NCBI GenBank assembly: GCA_902579825.1
Contig: CACHII010000009.1
Location: forward strand, 1-47,332
DNA: 47,332 nt
Direction of reading: 5' to 3'
Source of the DNA: an uncultured SAR86 cluster bacterium
GTDB lineage: Bacteria > Pseudomonadota > Gammaproteobacteria > Magnimaribacterales > D2472
The position numbers and the translations under genes were made by a program. The notes under the pieces are model-generated. The model saw only the letters and a program-made list of their open reading frames with translations. It ran no database searches and had not been told where the DNA came from. Numbering within the stretch: the stretch's first letter is position 1; each line of letters opens with the position of its first letter. Positions 8,956 to 17,468 of the stretch are shown here, piece after piece.

Positions 8956-8996
8956 AAGTTCTATAGTTCATTTATTGAACACTAGAGTTTTTATTT
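8956..8996 (+). terminator. Terminator-like hairpin with T tract
   Basis: Arms AAGTTCTA (8956-8963) and TAGAGTTT (8983-8990) pair with two G-T wobbles, followed inward by a two-base internal loop and a perfect GTTCA/TGAAC stem (8966-8970 with 8976-8980) around the loop TTTAT. A T-rich run continues to 8996. GC content is low, so it may be leaky. It would end the first run of polysaccharide genes before the amidotransferase gene. Confidence 0.5.
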
Positions 8997-9018
8997 AATT
9001 TGTATCGAGGTATAAAAA

Positions 9019-10194
9019 TTGATTGAAGGTATTCAGTACTGCACACGATGTTGTATGCCAGAAACTACAGAGGGCATTGACTTTGATGAGCTTGGTATTT
9101 GCAGGGCATGTAATTCTTCTGAGCAAAAAATGCATGTTGATTGGGACGAGCGAAAAAAGACATTAGAGTCTATATTAGATGAGGCCAAAGAGAATGCTGC
9201 AAAGCAGAATCTTGGTTATGATTGCATAGTCCCAATAAGTGGAGGTAAAGATAGTGTTTATCAACTGCATGTCATTACTAAGATATATGGAATGAGGGTG
9301 CTAGCGGTAACTGCATCTCATAACTGGTATTCAAAAGTAGGTTGGTATAACTTGGTGAATGCCCTTGAGGAATTTGATGTTGATCATATGATGTATACAC
9401 CTGCAAGATCAACAGTTAATAAAGCAGCATCAAGAAGTTTAGGAGCCATTGGTGACGCATGTTGGCATTGTCATTCAGGAGTTGGGGCTTATGTGTTACA
9501 TGTTGCAACAAAATTTAAAATACCTCTTTTGATATGGGGAGAATCAATAGCTGAATCATCAGGTCGAGCGTCACATTTTGAGCCTGTTAGAAAATTCGAT
9601 AGAGATTATTTTTTAAAAGTTTCTGCAAAATTAACTCCTGAAGAGATCGCCCAAGATAATGAAGAAAAACGAAGTTATCACATGTTCGAACCACCTACTG
9701 CAGAAGAATGCGAAGAAGCTGGAGTTAGGGGTATTCATTTAGGCGATTTTTTGTTTTGGGATGAGGAAAGACAGACTGAGTTTATAAAAGAAAAATATCA
9801 TTGGCTTGAAGACAAAATTGAAGGTACTTATAAGGGTTATAAAAGTGCTGAATGCATAATGCCTGGCATGCATGACTACACTAACTATCTTAAGCGTGGA
9901 TTTGGAAGAGCTACCATTCATGCCAGTATGGATGTAAGAAATGGTCTTTTAAATCGAGATGACGCTATTGAAATCGCTGAAGAGTACGACCAAGTTGAGC
10001 CAGAGGTACTTAATTATTATCTTAAAATAACCGGTCTTAGTCGTGAGGAATTTTATGAAACTATGAAGTCTAAACGAAAAAAGGTTTTAAGTGATAAGTT
10101 GATACCTGTTCGAAATTTAGATAATCAAGACATAAAAAAACCATTTGTTTTAGAGCTCATTGAGGATATGAGAAAAAATAATAAATCACAATAA
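9019..10194 (+). CDS. N-acetyl sugar amidotransferase (PseA/WbpG family, PP-loop)
   Basis: A 391-residue PP-loop ATPase that activates an amide or carbonyl on an N-acetyl sugar so that ammonia can be added, giving an acetamidino or related group. Seen: YCTRCCMP (Cys8, Cys11, Cys12) and CRACN (Cys28, Cys31), a likely zinc site, and the ATP-binding SGGKDS at 74-79 within CIVPISGGKDSV. CWHCHSGVG and LIWGESIAESSGR follow as expected for WbpG/PseA. The start is TTG, with GAGG at 9007-9010 eight bases upstream. It shares a TAATG junction with the amidase gene. No HisH/HisF-like glutaminase pair, the usual ammonia source for WbpG, is nearby. Confidence 0.87.
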   Translation: MIEGIQYCTRCCMPETTEGIDFDELGICRACNSSEQKMHVDWDERKKTLESILDEAKENAAKQNLGYDCIVPISGGKDSVYQLHVITKIYGMRVLAVTASHNWYSKVGWYNLVNALEEFDVDHMMYTPARSTVNKAASRSLGAIGDACWHCHSGVGAYVLHVATKFKIPLLIWGESIAESSGRASHFEPVRKFDRDYFLKVSAKLTPEEIAQDNEEKRSYHMFEPPTAEECEEAGVRGIHLGDFLFWDEERQTEFIKEKYHWLEDKIEGTYKGYKSAECIMPGMHDYTNYLKRGFGRATIHASMDVRNGLLNRDDAIEIAEEYDQVEPEVLNYYLKITGLSREEFYETMKSKRKKVLSDKLIPVRNLDNQDIKKPFVLELIEDMRKNNKSQ

Positions 10195-11474
10195 TGAATA
10201 TTGAACAAACCAAAGATAGGTTAAGTTCACTATCGATTACTAATAAGCAATTTCATCATATGGTTTCTATACCAAGCGCAGATGAACTTGATGAGTTTAA
10301 TAAGAGATCATCAAGTTTTTTTGGATTGGAATCTGAGAATTCTTTAAAAAAGTCTGAATTAATATTTACTGTTAAAGATATTTTTAATACCGAATTATTT
10401 CCTACAGAAATGGGCAGCAAAATCTGGAAAGGTTTCAATGCTGGAAACAATGCTCGTGTCATATCTATGGTCCTGAATGAAGGACATACGTTCATTGGAA
10501 AAACTGTTACATCTGAATTTGCTGTCCACAAACTAACTGATGCTATCAACCCTTGGGATCCAGAACGGCATGTGGGAACATCTTCTTCTGGAAGTGCTAT
10601 TTCTGTGCTTCTTAAGGAATGTGATTATTCTCTTTGTACTCAGTCAGGAGCCTCAATTTCACGTCCATCATCATACCTAGGTATTTATGGTGTAAAACCA
10701 ACATTTGGTTTAGTGCCTCGTACAGGAGTTCTCAAAACCTGTGATCCTTTAGACACAATTGGATTTATGACTAAAGATATTTCTAATGCATCAGAGATTC
10801 TCAGAGCAATATCCTTAACTGGTAATAATTACCCAAAAAACAAATTCATAGAGGATAAAGAGCCAAATTTATGTATAGTTGGGTACTTTGACATTGAAGA
10901 GATTTCTTCGGTTGTTAACGTAAGTTCATCCATGGTATCAGCTTACAACCAAACTATTTTAAAGCTTAAAGATTCTGGAGTTAATGTTTTGAAATTGGAA
11001 ATGCCAGACTTTTTTAAGAATGTTCATAAGTCTCATGAAATTATTTATTCAAAGTCATTGGAATATTATTTTAAAAACGAACTCGAATTGACAGATGATG
11101 TATCTGAAAGTTTTAAGGAATTTGTTAACCGAGGCTCGGTATGGTCGTCTAATGATTTTATGAAAGAACAACGAAATCAATTAAAAAACATTCAGACTTT
11201 CAGTAGCTTTGTGGATAAATCTAACGTTGATTTTATATTATCTCCAGCTGTTCATGGGGTTGCGCCAATGCTTGAAGAAGAAGAGCTTAATGACTTATCG
11301 CTTTTGTGGACATACCTTCATTGTCCTAGCGTTACTTTTCCTGTAGATAAGTGTGAAGAATATTCTTTGCCATTAGGATTAAATTTATCAGCAAGTCGCT
11401 TTAATGATATTAATCTTATAAATTTTGTTAACGAATATTTTGATAAGAGACCATATGATTTTTCTGTCACCTGA
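10194..11474 (+). CDS. Amidase-signature family protein
   Basis: A 426-residue member of the amidase-signature family, relatives of GatA and fatty-acid amide hydrolase. The Ser-cisSer-Lys triad can be placed: Lys61 in FTVKDIF, the cis-serine in GTSSSGSA (residues 128-135), and the nucleophile Ser154 in SGASISRPSS. GVKPTFGLVPRTGVL then matches the conserved G-x-K-P-T-x-G block. Deviations: the usual D-T-G-G-S-I-R reads Q-S-G-A-S-I-S, so the acidic residue and the arginine are replaced. Its start codon overlaps the stop of the sugar amidotransferase as TAATG. It could release ammonia from an amide for that enzyme, or trim an N-acyl group from a sugar; both are inference. Confidence 0.85.
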   Translation: MNIEQTKDRLSSLSITNKQFHHMVSIPSADELDEFNKRSSSFFGLESENSLKKSELIFTVKDIFNTELFPTEMGSKIWKGFNAGNNARVISMVLNEGHTFIGKTVTSEFAVHKLTDAINPWDPERHVGTSSSGSAISVLLKECDYSLCTQSGASISRPSSYLGIYGVKPTFGLVPRTGVLKTCDPLDTIGFMTKDISNASEILRAISLTGNNYPKNKFIEDKEPNLCIVGYFDIEEISSVVNVSSSMVSAYNQTILKLKDSGVNVLKLEMPDFFKNVHKSHEIIYSKSLEYYFKNELELTDDVSESFKEFVNRGSVWSSNDFMKEQRNQLKNIQTFSSFVDKSNVDFILSPAVHGVAPMLEEEELNDLSLLWTYLHCPSVTFPVDKCEEYSLPLGLNLSASRFNDINLINFVNEYFDKRPYDFSVT

Positions 11475-11485
11475 GTTCAAGATTT

Positions 11486-11508
11486 CAGATATAAAAATTT
11501 ATCTGTTT
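11486..11508 (+). terminator. Weak hairpin after the amidase gene
   Basis: CAGATA (11486-11491) pairs perfectly with TATCTG (11500-11505) around an eight-base AT loop and is followed by TTT only. It lies 11 bases past the amidase stop and before a separate promoter candidate, a position fit for a weak terminator. Confidence 0.3.
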
Positions 11509-11538
11509 AGTGATAATTAGACTCTAAATATTCGTTTT

Positions 11539-11567
11539 ATGACAAAATATTTATAATTAGTTATTAT
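11539..11567 (+). promoter_or_regulatory. Sigma70-type promoter candidate for the dioxygenase gene
   Basis: ATGACA (11539-11544, five of six matches to TTGACA) and TATTAT (11562-11567, five of six to TATAAT) are separated by exactly 17 bases. Transcription would start near 11574, leaving a leader of about 36 bases before ATG 11610. It lies in the largest gap of this part of the locus, so a new transcription unit probably begins here. Confidence 0.5.
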
Positions 11568-11609
11568 GACATTCGTTAATTATTAAAACTACTTTTTGGA
11601 AATCTAAAA

Positions 11610-12353
11610 ATGTTGAGAAATTCATCACCATATACTTCAGAGATAATATTAGAGGCTAGAAAGGCCATGAAAAAAGATTGCTTTTATGTAATCCCAGATG
11701 CTTATTCACAGGACTTCTGCAATGAAATCAGGAATAACATTGATCAAACTAGTTCAGGAATAGGAGTTGAAATAAATTATGAAGGAACGGAAACCAGAAT
11801 TTGGTCAGCTCAAAAAAGATTTAGTGCAGTGAAACGTTTTAATGATGAGAGCAATAAATTTATCTCATCAGTTTTAAATGAAAAAATGAACGCGGGAACA
11901 GTACTTGCAATCAAGAATAGCCCACTTCCCAATCAGGATAAGAAGAATGTAAAAGGGCGATGGCATGCTGATAGCTTTAATTCACAAGAGAAGATCTTCC
12001 TTTTTTTATCTGACACAACGGAAGAATCAGGCCCACTTGAATTTATTCCAAATACACATAAGACTTTTTTTAGATTACGAAAAGCTCTAGAACCAGGATT
12101 TTTCTTCAACCATTTTAATATGCTTCTAAAAAAGGGAAATATTCGACAATATCAATCTATTCCAGATGCTAAAGTTAAAAACCTTTTTAAATCGGGATAT
12201 GAAGTAAAATCAGTGCTTGTTAAAGCCGGAACAGTTTTGCTTATTGACACAGCAAAATTAATTCATAGAGCAAAACCTTGCCTTGGTGGTGAACGTTATG
12301 CATTGACCTCATACTATAGAGCAAAAGAGGGTTATCACGATTACGATCTATAG
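11610..12353 (+). CDS. Phytanoyl-CoA dioxygenase (PhyH)-like Fe(II)/2-oxoglutarate oxygenase
   Basis: A 247-residue non-haem iron oxygenase. The iron-binding facial triad reads His119-x-Asp121 in GRWHADSF and His219 in AKLIHRAKP, and Arg229 in GGERYALTSYYR is placed to bind the 2-oxoglutarate carboxylate. SGPLEFIPNTHK is the usual PhyH block between them. Such enzymes hydroxylate small molecules or sugars; no lipid or CoA context is seen. It lies between the amidase and the Wzx/Wzy-like genes and has its own promoter candidate, so hydroxylation of a sugar or acyl substituent of the surface polymer is the likeliest role, by inference. Confidence 0.82.
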   Translation: MLRNSSPYTSEIILEARKAMKKDCFYVIPDAYSQDFCNEIRNNIDQTSSGIGVEINYEGTETRIWSAQKRFSAVKRFNDESNKFISSVLNEKMNAGTVLAIKNSPLPNQDKKNVKGRWHADSFNSQEKIFLFLSDTTEESGPLEFIPNTHKTFFRLRKALEPGFFFNHFNMLLKKGNIRQYQSIPDAKVKNLFKSGYEVKSVLVKAGTVLLIDTAKLIHRAKPCLGGERYALTSYYRAKEGYHDYDL

Positions 12354-12388
12354 TACTCAGCTTTAACTAGAGTAATAAAAATATTTTG

Positions 12389-13621
12389 ATGGATAGCTTA
12401 GTCTATATATACAAGAAATTTTTTAACCTTGGAGTTTTCTCAAGAGTACTTCTGGTCATAGTTAAACCTCTTGCTCTTTGGTTAAGTATTCAATTGGATA
12501 CAGATGCAGGTCTTGCTATTGCACAAATCTATCTAATAGGATTGCTATTCATATCGCTATCAGGGACAAATGCTCATAGACCATTCTATCAAAAATTTTT
12601 TGGTGCTAAAGATGATTTTTCTAATATCAATGTAATTAGATCTTTTATTGAATACATTCAAAAAATAACTTTACAATTAATGCTAGTAATCTTAGCATCG
12701 CTGATTATTGCAACTTTAGTTTTTTGGGGATCACTTGGAGTTGTAATCATGGGAATATTGTTTGGAATAGCTGAGAAAATCAATGACGAATTTCAGCGCT
12801 ATAGCCAGTTTATAAACAATTCAAATAATTTATTCTTCTTAGCCTTAAGCAAGCTCATTCCTGTTTCTATAGCCTCGTTACTATCATATTTACATATTAT
12901 TGATATTAGATTTTCCTTTCCAGCTTTATTGCTTGTTGGCTCAATTGTTGTTGTTTTTGTAACATATTTTTTAACTTTTCGTATTATTGTTAATAAATTA
13001 AGAAAATCTATTCTTGCAAATTTTAAGATGTCTTTTGAGTATATTCGTCAGGATATTCTGCAGATTGGTTGTGTATTTATGGGGATAAGCCTTATTAGCC
13101 TTGATAAATGGCTATTACAATATTTTTTAACAACCGATCTTCCAACATATATGTTATATACACAAATCGCTTCAATTTTTATCGTTAGTCAAACTATTAT
13201 CTTAATTGCTCCAGTCAGAGCTAGATTAGTAAATGAAAACCCTCAGGATATAAATACTATTAGAGTTGGTTCTCCTATAATTTCTTTTGTTCCATTTCTA
13301 ATAGGCATTTTGTTATATTTTAATGATGACGTTTTCGAAGGTGCAGGACAACTTGGATATTTTGCATTCTTTTTTGCTTCAATTGTAACCTTTTCTGTTG
13401 CGTATGTTGAAAGATTGTATTGGGCAACTACTGCAAAGAAAAGACTAATTTTAGACTCATCAATTGTTATTTCTTTTTTATTATCTGTTGTAATGTTAAC
13501 TATTTTTATGCCAAAAGATTATCTCGTACTGTTAAGTTTATTAATGCTATTTTGTTTTATGTGTTTAAGAGTAATAGTCATGATATATTTACTCAACAAA
13601 AATAAAAGTTACAGCATCTAA
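12389..13621 (+). CDS. Multi-span membrane protein, putative Wzx-type flippase
   Basis: A 410-residue hydrophobic protein with roughly ten to twelve membrane segments and short charged loops. ATG 12389 is preferred to the TTG three bases upstream; neither has a good ribosome site. It has no motif that fixes a family. Its size, topology and place directly before a Wzy-like polymerase fit a Wzx/MATE-like flippase, which moves the undecaprenyl-linked repeat unit across the inner membrane. It is a little shorter than many Wzx proteins (about 420-480 residues). The flippase assignment is mainly by elimination and context. Confidence 0.55.
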   Translation: MDSLVYIYKKFFNLGVFSRVLLVIVKPLALWLSIQLDTDAGLAIAQIYLIGLLFISLSGTNAHRPFYQKFFGAKDDFSNINVIRSFIEYIQKITLQLMLVILASLIIATLVFWGSLGVVIMGILFGIAEKINDEFQRYSQFINNSNNLFFLALSKLIPVSIASLLSYLHIIDIRFSFPALLLVGSIVVVFVTYFLTFRIIVNKLRKSILANFKMSFEYIRQDILQIGCVFMGISLISLDKWLLQYFLTTDLPTYMLYTQIASIFIVSQTIILIAPVRARLVNENPQDINTIRVGSPIISFVPFLIGILLYFNDDVFEGAGQLGYFAFFFASIVTFSVAYVERLYWATTAKKRLILDSSIVISFLLSVVMLTIFMPKDYLVLLSLLMLFCFMCLRVIVMIYLLNKNKSYSI

Positions 13622-13651
13622 TACAAAGTTAGAGAGATATCATTAATAAGT

Positions 13652-14950
13652 ATGTACATTCAAAGTTATAATCTATGTAATGCCGGACAGGCAAAATATA
13701 CTAAAGATTACCTTACAAGAGGCGGAAAAATTTTTCTTGCATATCTTTTAATTGTTTATATCTTTCCTCTTGTAATTAATTTGGTTTACGATTCCGAACC
13801 AATTTTTAGATTACCGATCCATTCAGAAACGGTACTGTTATCATTATTGTTACTAATTTTTGTTTCAATTTTTGCAATTGCAGTGTCAAGGTATACACCA
13901 ACGGTTACTCCCAAAAATAAAGGCCCAATAAAGCCTTTACCTAGGTGGTTTATTATTTTAATTTCCTTAGTTGCTATATCAGTGGGATATACCGTATTTA
14001 GTGCTGGTTTATCCCAATGGCGTTATACAACAACCATATCTGCTGAATCCTCTCTTCTTTACGTATCATTGATTCAAACTTTTATGCCGGCTTTAAGTTA
14101 TTGGATTTTAATAACCGATCATCAGCTTATGAGATCTCGATCTAGGTTTGATATGTTAGTAAAGGCATTATTTCTTTTTGGACTTGTTTTTTCAATTAAT
14201 GGTTTAGGTAGTATCTTTGTTACTTTGCTTTTTGCCTTAGTATTTATTGCTCCCCACAGTATGCTGATTTTATTATTTAAGGATTCATCAAATAATAGAA
14301 AAAAAATTTATAGATATTTAGGCATTGCTATTATCTTACCACTTGTTTCTATACCTTTAATTATGGCAGGTTTATATTCAAAATCTGGTGTAGGCGCTGA
14401 AGAAGAGGAATCAAGCTTTCAAGAAAGTACGTTGGTATATACTGGACTAAACTATCTCATCAATCGTCATTCTATACATTTGTCGTCGCTGGCTGCGTCG
14501 TTAGAGGATGGACCGAACTATGCAGATCTTATAATACCTATTGATGCTACTGTATTTAGACTTAAAGTTGTAACGGGACTTGATCCTGATGCACAAAAAC
14601 CAGAAATTAATAGTTTTTCGAGACGAGCAATACTTCAATTTGCAGACTATAGAAATGTTAATCCTCGTGGCGGTAGCTCACCAGGTCTTTTAGCCTCTAT
14701 AACAATGGTTCTTCCTTTGCCTCTAGCTATATTTTGTGTTTTTTTTGCTACATTTCTTTTAATTAAGCTCACTGACTTAATTTTATGCAGGCAGCCACCA
14801 TTGTCATTTATTGGTGCGCTAACTTTTGCTTATATTCCATTTAAGTTAGTTACCGATTCTCCATTTGATCTCTTGATTCCTGGACCAGTCATAATAACTT
14901 TATTTTTTATATTTATACTTTCTTTTAGAAGAGAAAAAATTTTTAATTAA
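13652..14950 (+). CDS. Multi-span membrane protein, putative Wzy O-antigen polymerase
   Basis: A 432-residue protein with about ten to eleven predicted membrane segments. A large polar loop between roughly residues 245 and 345 contains GVGAEEEESSFQES and the block NVNPRGGSSPGLLAS near residue 340. A long periplasmic loop followed by a G-S-S-P-G-x-L segment is a recurring pattern in Wzy polymerases, which join flipped repeat units in the periplasm. It lies between the flippase candidate and a GT4 transferase on the same strand. Wzy proteins are too divergent to be sure from sequence alone. Confidence 0.62.
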   Translation: MYIQSYNLCNAGQAKYTKDYLTRGGKIFLAYLLIVYIFPLVINLVYDSEPIFRLPIHSETVLLSLLLLIFVSIFAIAVSRYTPTVTPKNKGPIKPLPRWFIILISLVAISVGYTVFSAGLSQWRYTTTISAESSLLYVSLIQTFMPALSYWILITDHQLMRSRSRFDMLVKALFLFGLVFSINGLGSIFVTLLFALVFIAPHSMLILLFKDSSNNRKKIYRYLGIAIILPLVSIPLIMAGLYSKSGVGAEEEESSFQESTLVYTGLNYLINRHSIHLSSLAASLEDGPNYADLIIPIDATVFRLKVVTGLDPDAQKPEINSFSRRAILQFADYRNVNPRGGSSPGLLASITMVLPLPLAIFCVFFATFLLIKLTDLILCRQPPLSFIGALTFAYIPFKLVTDSPFDLLIPGPVIITLFFIFILSFRREKIFN

Positions 14951-14970
14951 TGCAATTTATATAAAATTTA

Positions 14971-16227
14971 ATGAGAATTTGGTTAGTACAGCGTGCTGAA
15001 TCTACCCCCCATGATGATGGTGGCGATCGAAGGTTAATGCGAATCGGTATTTTGGCTAATATTTTAAGATCTAATGGCCACGAGGTTATTTGGTGGACAT
15101 CTTCTTTCGATCATATTGGTAAAAGAAAGAGGTTTCATCATTCAACTCGTCTGGAAGTAAAAAAAAGTTACTATATCCATTATCTAAAATCATTTGGCTA
15201 TAAGAAAAATATATCCTTATCCAGATTTATTGATAACTATCTCATTTCAAAACAGTTCAAAAAAGAAGTGTACAAAGAAAAAGAAAAACCTGATGTAATA
15301 TTAACATCAATCCCATCAATCGAAATGTCTCAAATTGCTGTAACTTATGCAAACAAAAATAATATTCCAGTAATTCTTGATATAAGAGATTTATATCCTG
15401 ATGTATTTTTAGATTTATTGCCAAAATCATTGAGTTGGGTTATTAAGATCTTAACAAAACCAATGCGTAATAATTTAATGGATACTTGCAAAAATGCAAC
15501 AGCTATTTCTGGTATAACAAATGACTTTATTGATTGGGGCATTGTCCATGCAGACAGAGACCGAACAAAAAAAGATACTTTTTTTCCTATGGCTTATGTC
15601 AAAGAAGAAATAAGCAAAGAAAAACAAACTGAAGCCTATTCTTTTTGGAAAAAGTTAGGAGTATTTAAGAACGATAAAATATTAAATGTCGTATTCATAG
15701 GTACTTTTACGAAGAGCTTCGAATTCGACACGATTTTTGAATCAGCAAAAATCCTTAATCATAAAAAAATTCCTATAAGATTTATTTTTTGTGGAACTGG
15801 TATAAAAGAAAATAAGATAAAAGAGTCATGTAAACTACTTGATAATTGCGTTTTCGCTGGTTGGATAAATGCAGCACAGATTAAAATAATTTTGAAGTTA
15901 TCTGATGTTGGAATCGCGCCATATATAAATTCAAAAAATTTCATTGAAAATTTTCCAAATAAACCAGCAGAGTATTTTTCAGAAAACTTAGCTGTTGTTA
16001 CCTCACTCAGAACTGGAAAGCTTTTTGACTTTATATATTCAAATAGATGTGGAATCTCTTATGGAAGCGATAAATACAAACTTGTTTCTTTTTTAGAAAA
16101 ACTATCTAACAATCAGGATTATCTCAAGCTGCTCACAAAAAATGCTGAGAATGGATATATTAATAATCTTGATGGAAAAAGCGTTTATAAATCTATGGCT
16201 GAATTTATAGAAAATTTTTCAAGATAA
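14971..16227 (+). CDS. Family 4 glycosyltransferase (WbuB-like)
   Basis: A 418-residue GT-B enzyme. It starts IWLVQRAESTPHDDGGDRRLMR with a glycine-rich acceptor-side loop and continues with WWTSSFDHIGKRK, both like the WbuB/fucosaminyltransferase branch. VILDIRDLYPDVFLDLLP is a conserved N-domain block. In the C-domain, VVFIGTFTKSFEFDTIFES starts the nucleotide-sugar site, and VGIAPYINSKNFIENFPNKPAEYFSENLAV carries the glutamate of the E-x7-E region (one residue in this count). It would transfer one sugar of the repeat unit on the cytoplasmic face. A 186-base gap to the E1 gene follows. Confidence 0.82.
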   Translation: MRIWLVQRAESTPHDDGGDRRLMRIGILANILRSNGHEVIWWTSSFDHIGKRKRFHHSTRLEVKKSYYIHYLKSFGYKKNISLSRFIDNYLISKQFKKEVYKEKEKPDVILTSIPSIEMSQIAVTYANKNNIPVILDIRDLYPDVFLDLLPKSLSWVIKILTKPMRNNLMDTCKNATAISGITNDFIDWGIVHADRDRTKKDTFFPMAYVKEEISKEKQTEAYSFWKKLGVFKNDKILNVVFIGTFTKSFEFDTIFESAKILNHKKIPIRFIFCGTGIKENKIKESCKLLDNCVFAGWINAAQIKIILKLSDVGIAPYINSKNFIENFPNKPAEYFSENLAVVTSLRTGKLFDFIYSNRCGISYGSDKYKLVSFLEKLSNNQDYLKLLTKNAENGYINNLDGKSVYKSMAEFIENFSR

Positions 16228-16342
16228 AACTCATTAAAAATTTTAATTTATCAATTGAAATATATGTTTAATCGGTATCTTTGTTATACAAAAAAGAAAT
16301 GATGAGTTAATATACGCATTTATTTAAATTGAAAAAATAAAT

Positions 16343-16417
16343 ATGCATAAACCTATATTTGATCTGGATTTAGAGCGATTTTTTTTTGAAATTACTGTCC
16401 AAATTTTTACAATATGA
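16343..16417 (+). CDS. Possible 24-codon leader ORF overlapping the E1 alpha start
   Basis: An open frame from ATG 16343 to TGA 16415-16417 encodes a 24-residue peptide beginning MHKPIFDLDLERFFFEI. Its stop overlaps the E1 alpha start codon as ATGA, the same coupling seen at several real junctions in this window. There is no clear ribosome site and no family match. It could be a leader peptide that couples translation, or chance in AT-rich DNA. Confidence 0.25.
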   Translation: MHKPIFDLDLERFFFEITVQIFTI

Positions 16418-17466
16418 AGAGTCAATTACAAGGTTTAGCCGATCCTAGTAAGTTTCAAGGACCAATTTCAATTGATGGTATTAGCCCGGAAATACTTAAA
16501 AGTATGCTTAATTCTATGTCTATTATCAGAAAAACTGAACAACAACTTGCCAAAGGAAGACAAGAGGGTTTAATTGGTGGACCAGTTCATTTAGGCGTAG
16601 GTCAAGAGGCTATTGCAGTTGGGATTTCACAGTTATTACAAAAAACTGATAGAGTTTTTGGAGCTCATAGATCCCACTCACATTTGCTTGCGTTGAATCC
16701 AGATTTCTACAGGTTATTTGCTGAGGTTTTAGGTAAAGCTTCTGGATTTTCCAAAGGTATGGGAGGTTCAATGCATTTATTTGATCAAGCAAATGGTTTC
16801 TTCGGCTCAACTCCTATTGTCGCTGGAACTGCTTCTTTGGCAGTAGGTGCAGCTATGGCAGCAAACCTTCAAAACTTAAATAACGTCGGTGTTGCTTACA
16901 TTGGAGATGGAGCAGTCGAAGAAGGTGTTGTACATGAATCATTTAATCTTGCAAAGATACAAAATGCACCAGTACTATTTGCAATAGAGAATAATTTATT
17001 TTCTAGTCATATGCATATTTCTCTTAGACAGCCAAATGATAAAATTTCAAGGTTTGCTGAAGCAAATGAAATACCTTATGAGTTGGTTGATGGTAATGAT
17101 GTAGTGGCTGTATTTTCTGCAGCTAAAAAACAAATTTCTGACATGAGAGAAGGTAAAGGACCAAGATTGTTAGAGTTGATTACGTATAGATGGTATGGTC
17201 ATGTTGATTGGAGGGAAGATGTAGATGTTGGAGTAAATAGAAGTACTGAAGATTTAGAAAACTGGAAGCTCAGAGATCCTTTAAAACGATTATGTGATTC
17301 AATGATAAAAAAAGGTATTTGGAGCAAAGAAGAGCATGATAAGTTAGACAAAGAAATAGACGATAAAATATTTAAAGCTTGGAATAAAGCTATCAAAGAT
17401 GATTATCCGCACAGAAGTTCAACTTTAAAATATGTTTATTCAGAACAAAATCAGGAAGATATATAA
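16414..17466 (+). CDS. Thiamine-dependent dehydrogenase E1 component, alpha subunit
   Basis: A 350-residue homologue of the alpha subunit of pyruvate/acetoin/branched-chain 2-oxoacid dehydrogenase E1. It holds the thiamine-diphosphate motif: GDGAVEEG at 164-171 and NN at 193-194 (IENNLFS), spaced as usual. VHLGVGQEAIAVG, FGAHRSHSH, FSKGMGGSMHL and YRWYGHVDW are family blocks. It is followed after two bases by the beta subunit. No E2 acyltransferase or E3 lipoamide dehydrogenase gene is in the window, so it is not an ordinary complex operon. In this polysaccharide setting it may decarboxylate a 2-oxo acid and pass a C2-C4 unit to a sugar. Start ATG 16414 has no good ribosome site. Confidence 0.87.
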   Translation: MKSQLQGLADPSKFQGPISIDGISPEILKSMLNSMSIIRKTEQQLAKGRQEGLIGGPVHLGVGQEAIAVGISQLLQKTDRVFGAHRSHSHLLALNPDFYRLFAEVLGKASGFSKGMGGSMHLFDQANGFFGSTPIVAGTASLAVGAAMAANLQNLNNVGVAYIGDGAVEEGVVHESFNLAKIQNAPVLFAIENNLFSSHMHISLRQPNDKISRFAEANEIPYELVDGNDVVAVFSAAKKQISDMREGKGPRLLELITYRWYGHVDWREDVDVGVNRSTEDLENWKLRDPLKRLCDSMIKKGIWSKEEHDKLDKEIDDKIFKAWNKAIKDDYPHRSSTLKYVYSEQNQEDI

Positions 17467-17468
17467 AT

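Noticed and set aside
8975..9003. Promoter for the amidotransferase gene directly after the 8956 hairpin
   Set aside because: TTGAAC at 8975-8980 has no acceptable -10 box at 16-18 bases; the best A/T box is only 13 bases away.
16255..16359. Promoter boxes in the gap before the E1 alpha gene
   Set aside because: Candidate pairs (TTGAAA 16255 with GTATCT, TTGAAA 16329 with TATATT) have spacings of 14 and 19 bases, and A/T-rich matches like these are expected by chance.
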